Positions 1 to 18,977 of a stretch of DNA of 64,000 nt are shown in pieces. Location: NCBI GenBank assembly GCA_963693365.1, contig CAVNZM010000007.1, positions 10,230,001 to 10,294,000 of the forward strand, read 5' to 3'. Position numbers and translations under genes: made by a program. Under the pieces are notes generated by a model. That model was not told the origin of the DNA and searched no databases. It saw nothing but the letters and a program-made list of their open reading frames with translations. This stretch comes from Amoebidium appalachense. Taxonomy: Eukaryota > Ichthyosporea. Position 1 is the stretch's first letter; the number at the start of each line of letters is the position of its first letter.

Positions 1-7770
<7,770 letters not shown>

Positions 7771-8081
7771 AAGATGATGGACGAATTTTTTGGACCGGTT
7801 TTAGAGTGAGAAAGTAAGCAGAGGAAAAGGGCCGACTTTAATTACTAATACTATATATAGTAGTTTTGAGGTATTACTAATGCTATATATAGTGGTATTA
7901 TTATTTACCTTCCCAGGTGGTAGTTTCTGTAAGTGTTCTTCCCTTGCCTGGCTCTGGCTCTTGTTTGACAGGACGGTCGGATTCTAATATGACACACACG
8001 CACACACAGAGACTAAATTTGTGGGTTGCTGCCGCTCTGTATTGTGGTATGTGTGCGAATGTATGTGTTTGGGCTCTAGTG

Positions 8082-8113
<32 letters not shown>

Positions 8114-10314
8114 GTTTGTTTGTTTGGGGGGGGGGGGGGGGGGGGGGGTTCTATCTGAATGAATGATGATGATTGGGCTGTAATGGTTGAAGTATGCGAA
8201 TGTGTATCCTGCTATGAGCACTCCATATCACGATAGCAGATAATCTTCCTTAGTTTAATTGGTCCTCCTAGCTCAGAGATAGCATATCTTTTTATTTCAT
8301 CCAATGTGTCACGTAATTGCATGCTGATGTGACTTGACAATGGTACAGCTTGTATTCAAGCTTGAAACAGATGAACATGCAGCAGTGAATGAGCCTCTGC
8401 TAAGATTACACTTCATTTTTCTGAAAGCCATGGCAACTCCTAATGGAATAGGCACACGATGACCAGTCGGAATGCTGTGGCACACCGAAATAACCTTTTT
8501 TGCCTAAGTGGCTTTCACACATGCCCAGCGCTACATATATACCATTAGTAACCGGTACCTGTTTCATATTCACACGTGTTGTGTCATGGCGTGTCGCCAG
8601 GATCATCGATTTCTGTTGATGGAACAGGTGGCTACGAGATCATGACCACCATGCATGCATATATGCACGATTTCCCGGCTGGCATCCATATGCATGCATG
8701 CGTGCACATATTAGCATGGGTATTTGATGTCGTTCAATATATTCGAGCATTATAAGTGTTCCATTACCACCGTGGCACGTGCCATTATGTGCCATTATGA
8801 AGGCTGGGCATTACATACTAAACGATCACGAGGATCCGGACACCTCCGAAGTTCCCCCAGGGCCTCCGGAGCTCCCCATCCATCACATATCATGACGCAC
8901 ACATGCAGGCACATGTGCATGCATACAGCCTGTCACGTGCACATGTACAATTGTAACCTTTAAATGCATGGCATGTTATAACGCCGTATGCGCGCACACC
9001 GTGCTTTAATAATCGTCACAGCCACACAATATCATATGATGCGGCAACAACGGACACCGTAACGGCGACTATTTGATTTCACACACCCACATGCAGGAGT
9101 GCGCACGACTCTGCGAAACTTCCATATTATAAAGGCGCCTTAAATGGCGGGAAAGGATATGTTGTCAAAAATAAGATAGGCACCAGGTGTAGTCATTAGC
9201 TCCTCCATGCCCAGATATAGTATATTTCCCCCACCGGCGAGGTGCTGGTGTGTGTCTGACCCTCAGGCTGGGCTAAGTGCGTGCTGGTAGTTAGGTTAGG
9301 TGCCGCGGGTTTGTTAGCTCAGCTGAAGGCACCTTTGACCACCCTAACCGTAGAGGGTTACATAAGTCGACGGGATCACTGCAGTATTGGCTGCTCCCTG
9401 CGGCCATGGCAATAATAATAATCATTCGGAAACAACATGTACCATCGACAACCGGTCCTGTTTACATGTGGAGGACGGTAGTTCCAATGAGGGAGTATGG
9501 AGAGTTCCCAGCGGTTTTAACTTAAACGGGATTAAAAATATAACACCTGGTATTATCAATTAGTAGTATACTGCACTGCCCTATCTACACTTTCGACCAC
9601 CAAGTGATCTACGACTTGTCTAAAGCTTGAATAGGGGATTGGTTATTGAGAAAGCGGGAGGGGATGGGGTCTTTTATGTGTGTGTGGGTGTGTGTGTGTG
9701 GGGGGGGGGGGGGGGGGGGTAGGGGGGTGGGGGGAGGAGAGGGGGGGGGGGAGAGGGGGGCTAAGGGGGGAGAGGAGGGGGGGGGGGGGGGGGAGGGGAT
9801 GCCCGCTACTACACTGCGGCCTTTGTGACAATCTCAGGCAAACTTATAGGTGTTACAGGCGAGTCCTGGTGTTTTTTATCTGGTATTATGTGTGATACCA
9901 AGGCCAAGTCTATGTAAACGCAGCTGCAGCCGCGGCAACAGTGCCAAACACTTACTCAGAAATGATTACATTATCCGATACATCCAGACTTACTATGGCA
10001 ACCGGAGGGGTTGTTGGCTTACCCCCTCCCAGACCCCCTAGGCCGAGGCATGCTGGATAAAGAGCCCCCTCCCCCCCACCCCCCCCCCACCCCCAAGTAT
10101 ATCCTCGGTGGTACGACGGATCTTTCTCCAACTTTTTGTAGTGTAATTGTTTACGGCCAAGTCAAAATACGTGTGGAGGAAATCCTGCACCAAAAAAAAA
10201 AAAACCACCATTGTCCCAAAGGGCACATTGTACGTTTGAAGATACAACGACCTTTAGACCTGGTGTGCAGGTGGCAGTGGCACGCCCGCACACACACGTG
10301 CGGGCGCGCGCAAC

Positions 10315-10391
<77 letters not shown>

Positions 10392-10443
10392 TACACACCT
10401 AAACACAAAAATAATTGCGGCATTGCGTGTGACTGTGTGTTAC

Positions 10444-10493
<50 letters not shown>

Positions 10494-10674
10494 CATGTGG
10501 CATGTGGGCACATCAGTATGCGTGCATATTGTGTGTACGTGTGTGCGTGCTTGTGTGCGTGTGTGCGTGCCTGCATGTGTGGGTGCGGTGTGCCTGTGTG
10601 TGCGCGTCGGTGTGTGTGGTTATTTGTGTCCATATGTCAGCATGCGTGTGTGTGGTAGTGTAAATGTGGATGTG

Positions 10675-10718
<44 letters not shown>

Positions 10719-10857
10719 GGGGGGGGGGGTGTGCGTGCGTGTGTGTGTGGGTGTGTGCATCTTGTGTGCGTGCGTACGTGCGTGCGTGGCGAGCAGGCGA
10801 GTGTGCGAGCGTGTGTGTGTGTATTTGTACATGTATGTGGCACGTGTGTGTGTGTGT

Positions 10858-10890
<33 letters not shown>

Positions 10891-11483
10891 CGTGTGCGTG
10901 TGCGTGTGCGTGTGCGTGTGCGTGTGCGTGTGCGTGTGCGTGTGCGTGCGCGTGTGTGCGCGTGTGTGCGCGCGTGTGTGCGTGTGTGTGTGTGCATGGT
11001 CACATGGAGTTCGTGAGATTGCATCCTTTCAAATCTCTGTGGTAGCATGAAAAACATTCGTGAGATCTATGGGTTTTTTACGCTGTTTACTATAGCCAGT
11101 ACTACTAATTACGGTTTGTGCCTCCGAGAGCCGCGTTTTTTATGCTGCACTGTCAGGCATATGGGAAGTTGAACCTGCGGCCAGCCCAACACCTGTGAGC
11201 AGGTGTGGGTGTGCCCCATGGCAAGTTGGCTGCAACAACCCAACCATTGGTGACCACGATGCTGGGGTTCTTATTATATTCGCAAACTCGCCCGTATATT
11301 TCCTACTACCTATACTTATGCTGTAACCAACCATAAGCGAATTATCAGAACTAGCCTCTCCTTGGATTTTGTATGTTTTTTCCCTTTGAAAATGTCGACT
11401 GAAGTTCAAACTGAGTCGGCTCTGGGCAGTCCCACGAGCCTTCGTGAAGGCTCACGGAGTCACGGAGTCCACCGAATTCTTTG
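7771..11483. other. Intergenic region with simple repeats, no gene recognised
   Basis: I see no supported gene here. At 7841-7892 a segment of about 22 bp containing CTATATATAGT is repeated once, close after the RasGAP stop. A poly-T/poly-G tract lies at 8091-8149. The stretch 8200-9640 is ordinary unique sequence with no ORF resembling a protein. 9690-9800 is G-rich. 10317-10388 is a CA array, 10447-10491 and 10680-10713 are GT arrays, and 10850-10985 is a GTGTGC-type array. 11040-11480 is unique sequence leading into the next promoter. Confidence 0.7.
10850..10985. repeat. GTGTGC-type alternating purine-pyrimidine array
   Basis: Tandem GTGTGC hexamers followed by GTGTGCGC units. The alternation is nearly perfect for more than 100 bp, the sequence type known to favour Z-DNA. 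Confidence 0.9.
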
Positions 11484-11616
11484 TGACGTCATACAGGTCA
11501 AACACCAATCATGTATTAGATCTTTTTTAACGGACACCAATAAGAATGCAGGAGAACAAATCCAAAAACAAAAGCCAATCATATGCAGCCGCTCGTTTAA
11601 CCACAGGGTATATAAA
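11484..11616 (+). promoter_or_regulatory. Promoter: CRE palindrome, three CCAAT boxes, TATA box
   Basis: TGACGTCA, the palindromic CREB/ATF site, is at 11484-11491. CCAAT pentamers are at 11505-11509, 11537-11541 and 11575-11579. TATATAAA is at 11609-11616, about 135 bases before the ATG at 11752. Order and spacing are those of a classical RNA polymerase II promoter. Function is inferred from motifs only. Confidence 0.75.
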
Positions 11617-11751
11617 CCGAGACCCAAAACAAATGATTCAAGTGTCACATTTTTTTTCTCGTTTTTCTGAAGCAGGCATTGAACATTGGTAACTAAAAGG
11701 CTATAGTATACCAGCAATTATAGTGCCAGGAGTAGTTTTCGACTTTCAGCC

Positions 11752-12987
11752 ATGGAGTGCCAGCGTGTGAGCCCTAGACTCAGAGGCCTTGAGCCCCCTT
11801 CTTCACTTGCCCAACAGGCCCCACAGCAACAAAGGACTGTGTTCCAGCTGGAATTAGAGAGTGCCCCTCCCGCATACGGTGACGTGGCAATGAATTCGAA
11901 CGAGAAAGAAGTCGGCAGCGCGCAAGCTGCAGCCTATATTTACGCCCAACCGGCACCCCTTTACACCAGCACGCCTTATGACCCTATGGCTACTCCTATG
12001 GCCGCCTCATCCATGCAGTCGTGCCCACCCGCCTTTAGGCCCACCACGTCCTTTGCACCAGTCAGCACTGGCCCATATGCTCCCAGCGCCACGGCCCCAG
12101 TCAGTACAATCCCCAGCAGCCTGCGAATGGCCACCCGCAGCCCCTCCTCCCTGCAGGACGGGTTCAAGTACACATATGCAGACTTCCTGCAGGCCCACGG
12201 CGTGAGCGAGGCCACGTGGCAGCACTTCTGTAAGGACGTGGACGCTGTGGTTGGGGAGGCCCCAGGCAAACTGGTATCGTTTGCGGCCGAGTTCTGGGCC
12301 GTGAACCTCGTGACACTGGGTACGTCACACCACCTCAAGCGCCATATGGAGAAGACGGTTGAGGAGAAGCTGGTACGCATCCCTTCTTCTCCCTCTCCAA
12401 ACCTGAATTTTCTTGTTCGTCTTTTCTATGCAACCTTGCCATCCCCTATAGTGCAGGCATTGGGCAGTCCCTTTCTTGCATTTAAACTCCCACACCCCTT
12501 CCCTCAGTACTGCCACTGTGGCTCCCTCCTTCTTTCCCCTCAAACCTCCGGGCCCCCGTTTAACCCCCTTAAGCTCTCAACTCTTGAGGCCCCAATAGTT
12601 CTTGAACATATGTTTCTCCCCTCTCTGACACAGAGGCATGCTTACACAGCACGAACAACTGTTACCTTGGCACCTGAACACGGTTTGTCCTGTATCCATA
12701 AAGCACACTTGGGCCTTTCCACACCTCTCCAACCAACCAGCTTCCACGCTCACACAGTTCTTTCCCTTTCACAGGCAGAGAAGATAGAGGAGTGGAACAC
12801 GCACACGTTCAGGCCCCGTGGGGTGGTGGTTGAGTTTCAGGACGATAAGTTTGTGACCAGCCGCAGAAGAAACCATAAGCACCACCAGCAGAACAAAACA
12901 CACGACCGGTACCTGGTTGTTCGCACACTTGTGGCTGGCACCCCTGTCAATTTTCCCCCTAGTCCCACATCTTTCCAAGGCATGTAA
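11752..12987 (+). CDS. Uncharacterised two-exon protein with low-complexity N-terminus
   Basis: I do not recognise this gene. Exons 11752-12372 and 12775-12987 give 277 residues. The first about 135 residues are rich in Pro, Ser, Ala and Thr. A more ordered part begins near FKYTYADFLQAHGV and contains FCKDVDAVVGEAPGKLVSF and AAEFWAVNLVTLGTSHHL. Across the junction it reads VEEKLAEKIEEW, then NTHTFRPRGVVVEFQDDKF. A basic, His-rich stretch (SRRRNHKHHQQ) follows. The intron is GT...TTTCACAG, 402 bases, a multiple of three and free of stops. Reading through it would give a 411-residue form. No signal peptide or membrane segment is obvious. The RPRG-hydrophobic segment near the end vaguely recalls small uncharacterised fungal proteins, but that is an impression only. 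The promoter upstream and AATAAA at the stop support a real gene. Confidence 0.7.
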   Translation: MECQRVSPRLRGLEPPSSLAQQAPQQQRTVFQLELESAPPAYGDVAMNSNEKEVGSAQAAAYIYAQPAPLYTSTPYDPMATPMAASSMQSCPPAFRPTTSFAPVSTGPYAPSATAPVSTIPSSLRMATRSPSSLQDGFKYTYADFLQAHGVSEATWQHFCKDVDAVVGEAPGKLVSFAAEFWAVNLVTLGTSHHLKRHMEKTVEEKLVRIPSSPSPNLNFLVRLFYATLPSPIVQALGSPFLAFKLPHPFPQYCHCGSLLLSPQTSGPPFNPLKLSTLEAPIVLEHMFLPSLTQRHAYTARTTVTLAPEHGLSCIHKAHLGLSTPLQPTSFHAHTVLSLSQAEKIEEWNTHTFRPRGVVVEFQDDKFVTSRRRNHKHHQQNKTHDRYLVVRTLVAGTPVNFPPSPTSFQGM

Positions 12988-12992
12988 ATAAA
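12987..12992 (+). terminator. AATAAA polyadenylation signal overlapping the stop codon
   Basis: AATAAA begins on the last base of the TAA stop of the gene at 11752. If used, the 3' UTR would be only a few tens of bases. Confidence 0.5.
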
Positions 12993-15096
12993 TAGTGAGT
13001 TTTACTACACCGTTTGACTCCCGTTCCCTCTAACACGGGCCTAGGCTTTCGCAAATGTAACGTGGATTATGACGTGGACTCTAAAATGTCTTTAAGAGTG
13101 AAAATTCGTTTGTTTATTTGTTGCAACACACGTTGTGCTGGACATCACAGTTGCTCATGCACACCCACCTGCCCCTGCTTTGTAAGCAGGTTACATCGAT
13201 AAGATAGAGCCTTGGCTGCTCCCTGACAAGGTAGCCCTTTATGTATGTTCACGTGGGTGTTTGAGTTGCACCCTCATTGCATACGTCCCTGAGCTCTTCA
13301 AACACAGCACACTTTCTCTATCCATCTCTCACCCCACCACTTGGCATGCAGCAAGCTTAGCCTTTCCCCACATACATAGGGATATATACACCCATGCAGC
13401 ATAAAAATGCTATATATAGGCTACGAAGCACACATTCTTGTACAGAGTTAACCCAATACTCCCCGACTCAATTTACTGCCTCCAGCTCCCCCCCCCCCCC
13501 CCCCCCCCCCCGCCCGCCCCCCTCCACACACGTACAAACATGCAAACCCCCCCTCCCACACACACACGTGTGTACCTCTCCCCCTCCCCCAAGAAGCACG
13601 TATACGTATATGCATGTACAGAGTTTGAGCCCGATGCCTCCCGACTCGATATTACGCCTCGCTTTTGTACTAATATAGCTAGCCAAGTATGGATCGATCG
13701 ATTCATGAGTTAACAGCCCCCCTTGGCCCCCCGCGTGCTTACAGGCACAAGCAAAGCATGGGAAAACCAGGTGTGTCCTAACAGCGTCCTTCAGCCTCGT
13801 ACAACCCCTTCCCTCCCCCGCCCCCCGTCCGGCCCCTCGCCCTCCCCCCCCCCCACACGCATACAACATGCAACCCTCCCCCCTTCCCCCCCCACACAAG
13901 CACAGAGTCTGGCACTATGCCGTTCTGACTGTGGCCTCTAGCGGCCGTACGATCAAACATACTCTGGCTGAGATGCGTAATGAGTGGCTTGGGCGATGCC
14001 ACTTGACAAACCAGAACTACCCCAAAAGTTGCAACTTTCCCTGGGCCACCTAACTGGTAGAAGTGACTTCAGGTCCCACATAAAACCATCAATAACTCAC
14101 CCACCCATTGTTAAAACAAAGTGCCAACTCATTTTCGATGAACATAGCAGTCAATGGTAAAAACTTTTCCTAGCAGCCATGTTACAAGGCGCCAGCAGGG
14201 CCAACCGAGTTAACATGGGGTTTCATGTTTTGCGCCTATCTATGCACAGACAAGCTGGTAGCCAGGCCAGTGTGCCTCAAAGACTTACAGCAGGCCCACC
14301 ACAAACACGCCAGGGTACATGCAAGTCCGCTGAGGATCCTTGGTATATTTTCTCGTTGATCAACTCGCTAATATTAGTATATGATAAAAGTCCAGAAGGC
14401 GTTGCCATGAAACACGTGTGCACGACCCCTTTGTGACTGTGCCAGCTGTGTGTTACGCAACGTGACTGCAGCTGTTTGCAATCCCCCTACAATTACCCCA
14501 TACCGTACGGATGTAGATGTCCCTGAGTCTAATAAATGCGATCTTGACAACGCGTACATTATCAATCACAATTTGCATAAATCCCCCTTCTTCTGGCGCG
14601 CAATTTGCGTCCGCTTTCAGTTCAACGGTCGAGTTATTCAAAGTTTATCGTTTGTAAGAAAGAAGAAAAAGGAAAGGCTTCTGTTAGAAATTAGTTATTA
14701 GGTTGAGATATAAGCTGAATAGGTTTCCATTACATATGTTGCGACGCATGCTCACACATAGGACGCTAGTTTGGTGCCCGTTTGCTATTAAGGCCTTCTA
14801 ACATCAAGAGGCCTTCTTTGGAGTTTTTAGAGTGTGGATGTAGCCACCCCTGGTCTTGGCTGCACGGAGTTCAACATCACGAAACACGTTATTTCCCGAA
14901 GCCTTTTTCTTCTCCAACACGTAGCACTCGCCACAACAGCGTTTTCTAAGGGATATTCAAAAAAAATTGACGCTGCATGGGCACAATACCGCCCTCTTCT
15001 GTCTTCAGTACACACTAGCATTTCACGCGCCAGGGTGCAGCAACCTTATTCCAGTGTTCTGGCTTAGTTAGGGTGCTAGACAAGCAAGCAGCCACA
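12993..15096. other. Intergenic region before NELF-A
   Basis: No gene is supported. C-rich and CA-bearing stretches lie at about 13490-13620 and 13805-13905. The rest is unique sequence. A 77-codon open frame at 14834-15067 ends 29 bases before the NELF-A start; it resembles no family I know and may be leader sequence. No clear TATA box was found for NELF-A. Confidence 0.6.
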
Positions 15097-15947
15097 ATGA
15101 ACCGTGACGGGGGGCCCGGCTCGGAGCCCCTGTCACGCGACACGGACGAATGGCTTAAAGGGAAGCTGGCAGACCCCTGGGGGGGTGAGAACATATCCTC
15201 CCAATTAAAAGACACACAGCTAAGGGACATAGCACAGAAATTCTACTATTACGACACCGACATAAAGGTGAAAGTTCTGATTGCAATATTGAACATGAAA
15301 AAGAAGAAGTTGATTGAGCTGCAGAGGGAGCTGGAGGCCGTTATGAGTGTGGCATCGACCGACTCTGACGAATGGGTATGTGGGTGCCTGCTGTGTTTTT
15401 GGGCACGGCTGCTTTGGGTTGTCCTTGAACCTGTTTTTACGTTTCAAACCGCTCACCTTTGCGCTTTTTTTACGCACTATGCTGATACTGGCACGGATTG
15501 ACACTCAGCTTTCTGCTTGCTGTGGCTTGGATCTATCTCAAGCAATTGCATCACTCTTCTACCTGTCAGCCACATGGTTCTCTGTCTGGTTCTTGTGCTT
15601 CAGCAACTCTATAGGCGCTGTGTGCTTATGTGCCTCGTTGGGTGAACCAAACCTGGATAGGCAGTGTATTCAAGGGTAGTCGGGTGCGTAGGGCATGGCA
15701 ACTAAGAGAACGTGTATTCTCACATAAGCATACGTCGTACCCTGTGATGCAGGCATTGAGAAAAGGAAGTATTTGTTTGAAAGCACTTTGTAGTTGTTTA
15801 CAGTCATGACTGCACATAAACTCTGGCGCTGGTTGGTGTTGTCAGGCCGCTGTGGGTTGCTCCGTGGGTTTGCAGCTCCTGTGTCACCTTTTGCTGTTTA
15901 GTTTTTGGTATCCGACATCGTGTCTACAACCTTTCCTCCTTCTTACT

Positions 15948-15999
<52 letters not shown>

Positions 16000-17719
16000 T
16001 TCCCCCCCTGGGTCCTTTGCCCTTGCTGCCGTATTGTTTCTCTCATCCTTCTTTCTTCTCTACCTGTTATCCCCCCCCCCCCCCCCAAAAAAAAAAAAAA
16101 AAAAAAAAAAAACCATCCCCCACCCCCCTTCCACCTGCATGTCTCTCCCTATGCCATTCTTTCCCTCTCCCTCTCCCTCTCGCCACCTCATCAACCCCCC
16201 TTCCCCCCTCCCCCTCCCCCTCCCCTCCCCCCTCCCTCTCCCCCCCCTCCTTGTTTATCTTTTGTGCCTCCCCCCCCCCCCCCCCCCCCCCCTCCTCCCT
16301 GGGCACGTAATGCTTCTTTGAGGGTATCCGTATTGAATGTATAGGCAGACTGCATTTATGGTCGTTCACCATGTAGGACACATGTTTCTCGTTGTGCAGA
16401 TTTGCTTTCGTGCTGCCGTGTCCCATACCCTGCACCTTCCCCACCAATTCATGAGCCGTGGCTTCTCCCCCTCCTCTCTCTCCCCCCCCCCCTCCCCCCC
16501 CCCCCCCCCCCCCTTCTTTCTCTCTCTCGCTGCTTCCCTTTCCCTCTTTCTGCCCATCTTCTCACTTGAATACCACTACTGTTCCACCCCTCGTTGTCAA
16601 CTGTCTTGGCCCAAACAACCCTTTACTCCCCCGTTTTCCTCACTTACAAAACTCTCATTTGTCCCCTCCATATGCTTTTCCCTTCTCTCTCCTCCTAATT
16701 TCTGACTGGTTTGTAGTTTTCACCCTTCTATCCTCTACCCGTATCCACTTCTGCTCTTGCTGCTAATATTCAGACACACCTTTTCTTACTATTTGACGCC
16801 TTAACCTCTTTCAGAAAACAATATTGCATTATGACTGCCTGTCCATATCTTTGGCCTTGCCACACATTCACCCTCACGACCTACTAACCACTTTTAGGAA
16901 CACCACACATTGGGCATATTTGCCACAGTTTTGCTTGTATCCTTTGCATGCCCGTTGGTAAGGTGTCGTTTTTACGTGGTTCTAGTGGGTTTCTTTGCCT
17001 TGGTGCCACACCTCTATGCCACACACATGCCTTCCTCACACTTAGGCGGCACATGTGTGGGTGCTGACTTCGGGCCAATCAGGTGCGTGTGATGGTGTGG
17101 ATCATGCAGGGCTACACCACCAAGCGCACCCTGTCCATCAACTTTAACAACTGCGATAACAAGCTGGTTGAAACATACAAGGAGCTTGCTCGGAAATGTC
17201 CTTATCCACCCCCTCCGTCTCCCCCTCTCCCGCTCCACCCCAAACCCACAGACACAGATGTTCGAACTCGCGTGCACACACACACACACACACTCACACA
17301 CTCACACACTGACACACTCACACACATGCGTGACCACCACACACACAGGCGCGCACACACCCACACACCATTATATACCCATACACACATACACGTGCAC
17401 ACACACACACACACACACACTACACATACACCAACATGTGCGCGAACACACCCTCACACCTTCGCAAGGCCTGGTACGAAATAATTCTCATTGATTACGC
17501 AACATTAATCACAATAGTAAGATAGTGACATCGGCCACGGTGAACGGGAAGATTGGATAACCTATCAATCACACCGTCCCACTCGATTTGCTTTCCTGGT
17601 GAGCCCCAATTTGACTCTCACCGCATCTGTTCACACCATACGCTGGGATTAAATATCAGTGACTAATAGTTCCCTAACCCCATACATCTCCGTGTCCCTT
17701 CGATCCCCCCCCTCCCCCC

Positions 17720-17753
<34 letters not shown>

Positions 17754-18395
17754 GCACCCTCCCTGCTCACCACCACCACCACCACCACCACTCCCCGTTT
17801 GGCATACTGATTGTTCTGCCTGCCACAGTGGACATGGGACCACCCCGATTTGCGCCCCACGAGCACATCTACCTCAACAAGAGTATCATGGACGAGCCAT
17901 TAAACCCCCCCACCCAGCACTTCAAAATCAGAAACCCCCCCGTCCGGCCCGAGCAGCTGAAGACCAAACTGCAGGAAATCGGTATGTGGGTGGGGTGGTG
18001 AGGCCGGGAGGTCGGTGTAGCTCGAAGCAAAACATAGTATGTGTGGATGTGTGGCTATGTAATTATAGTTTTATCTGCGTGTGTGTTTGTGGTGGGGGGA
18101 GGGGTAGGGTATGGAAGGGGACAAAAGGACGGGGGGGGAGGGGGGGGGGGGGTTACGATGAAAAATGAAAGTAGCGGTGGATTGAGGTCTAGTGCCTGTG
18201 CACGCACCCCACATGGCCACGTGCACTGCCTTCCAGCACCGTCTCTCACACGTGAGCATGCACGTGCACCCTCCAGCCGCCTCTGCCGATGACACTGCCC
18301 AGTCAGCCACCAACCCATTGGGCCGCCGTCCAAGCACCGGCTTGAAGCCCCCGGGCACTGGGGATGTGACCCGCCCGGGCAATCTACTCGGTCCG

Positions 18396-18443
<48 letters not shown>

Positions 18444-18912
18444 TTTTTTTTTTCTCTTTTTGTTTGTGTTTCTGGCTCTTGTGTGTTTTGTGACGTTTTG
18501 TGACGTTTTGTGTCTCGGTCTTGTAATGTCACCACCTGCCAGCCCCCTAATGCATACATCCCCCCCCCCTCCCCCCCCCCCCCCCCCCCCCCCCCCCCTT
18601 GCCCTTCGCACCCTGTTCTCTTCATTTTCTCTTGTGATTATGATTCACTGCCACACCACTATCTGCATGTGGTAATGCATAAATTGGGGTGGCGTGTTTG
18701 CTTGAATTGGTGTCTTTGTTTTGCCTCCCTATTTGCCAGCTTAACTCCTCCCAAAGGGGGTTATGATCTGCCCACACACACACACATCCACAGTTTTTTG
18801 TCAGGCCTTTGTCATCTTTATGTCACGTCTGCTTAGGCCCTGCCCTGGCCCCCCCCCCCCCCCCCCCCCCCCCCCTTTTCGCACACAAGGACACACACGC
18901 ACACATATTGTA

Positions 18913-18977
<65 letters not shown>

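Noticed and set aside
14834-15067. 77-codon frame just before NELF-A
   Set aside because: No family resemblance. It lies where the NELF-A leader should be, so it was noted only as intergenic content.
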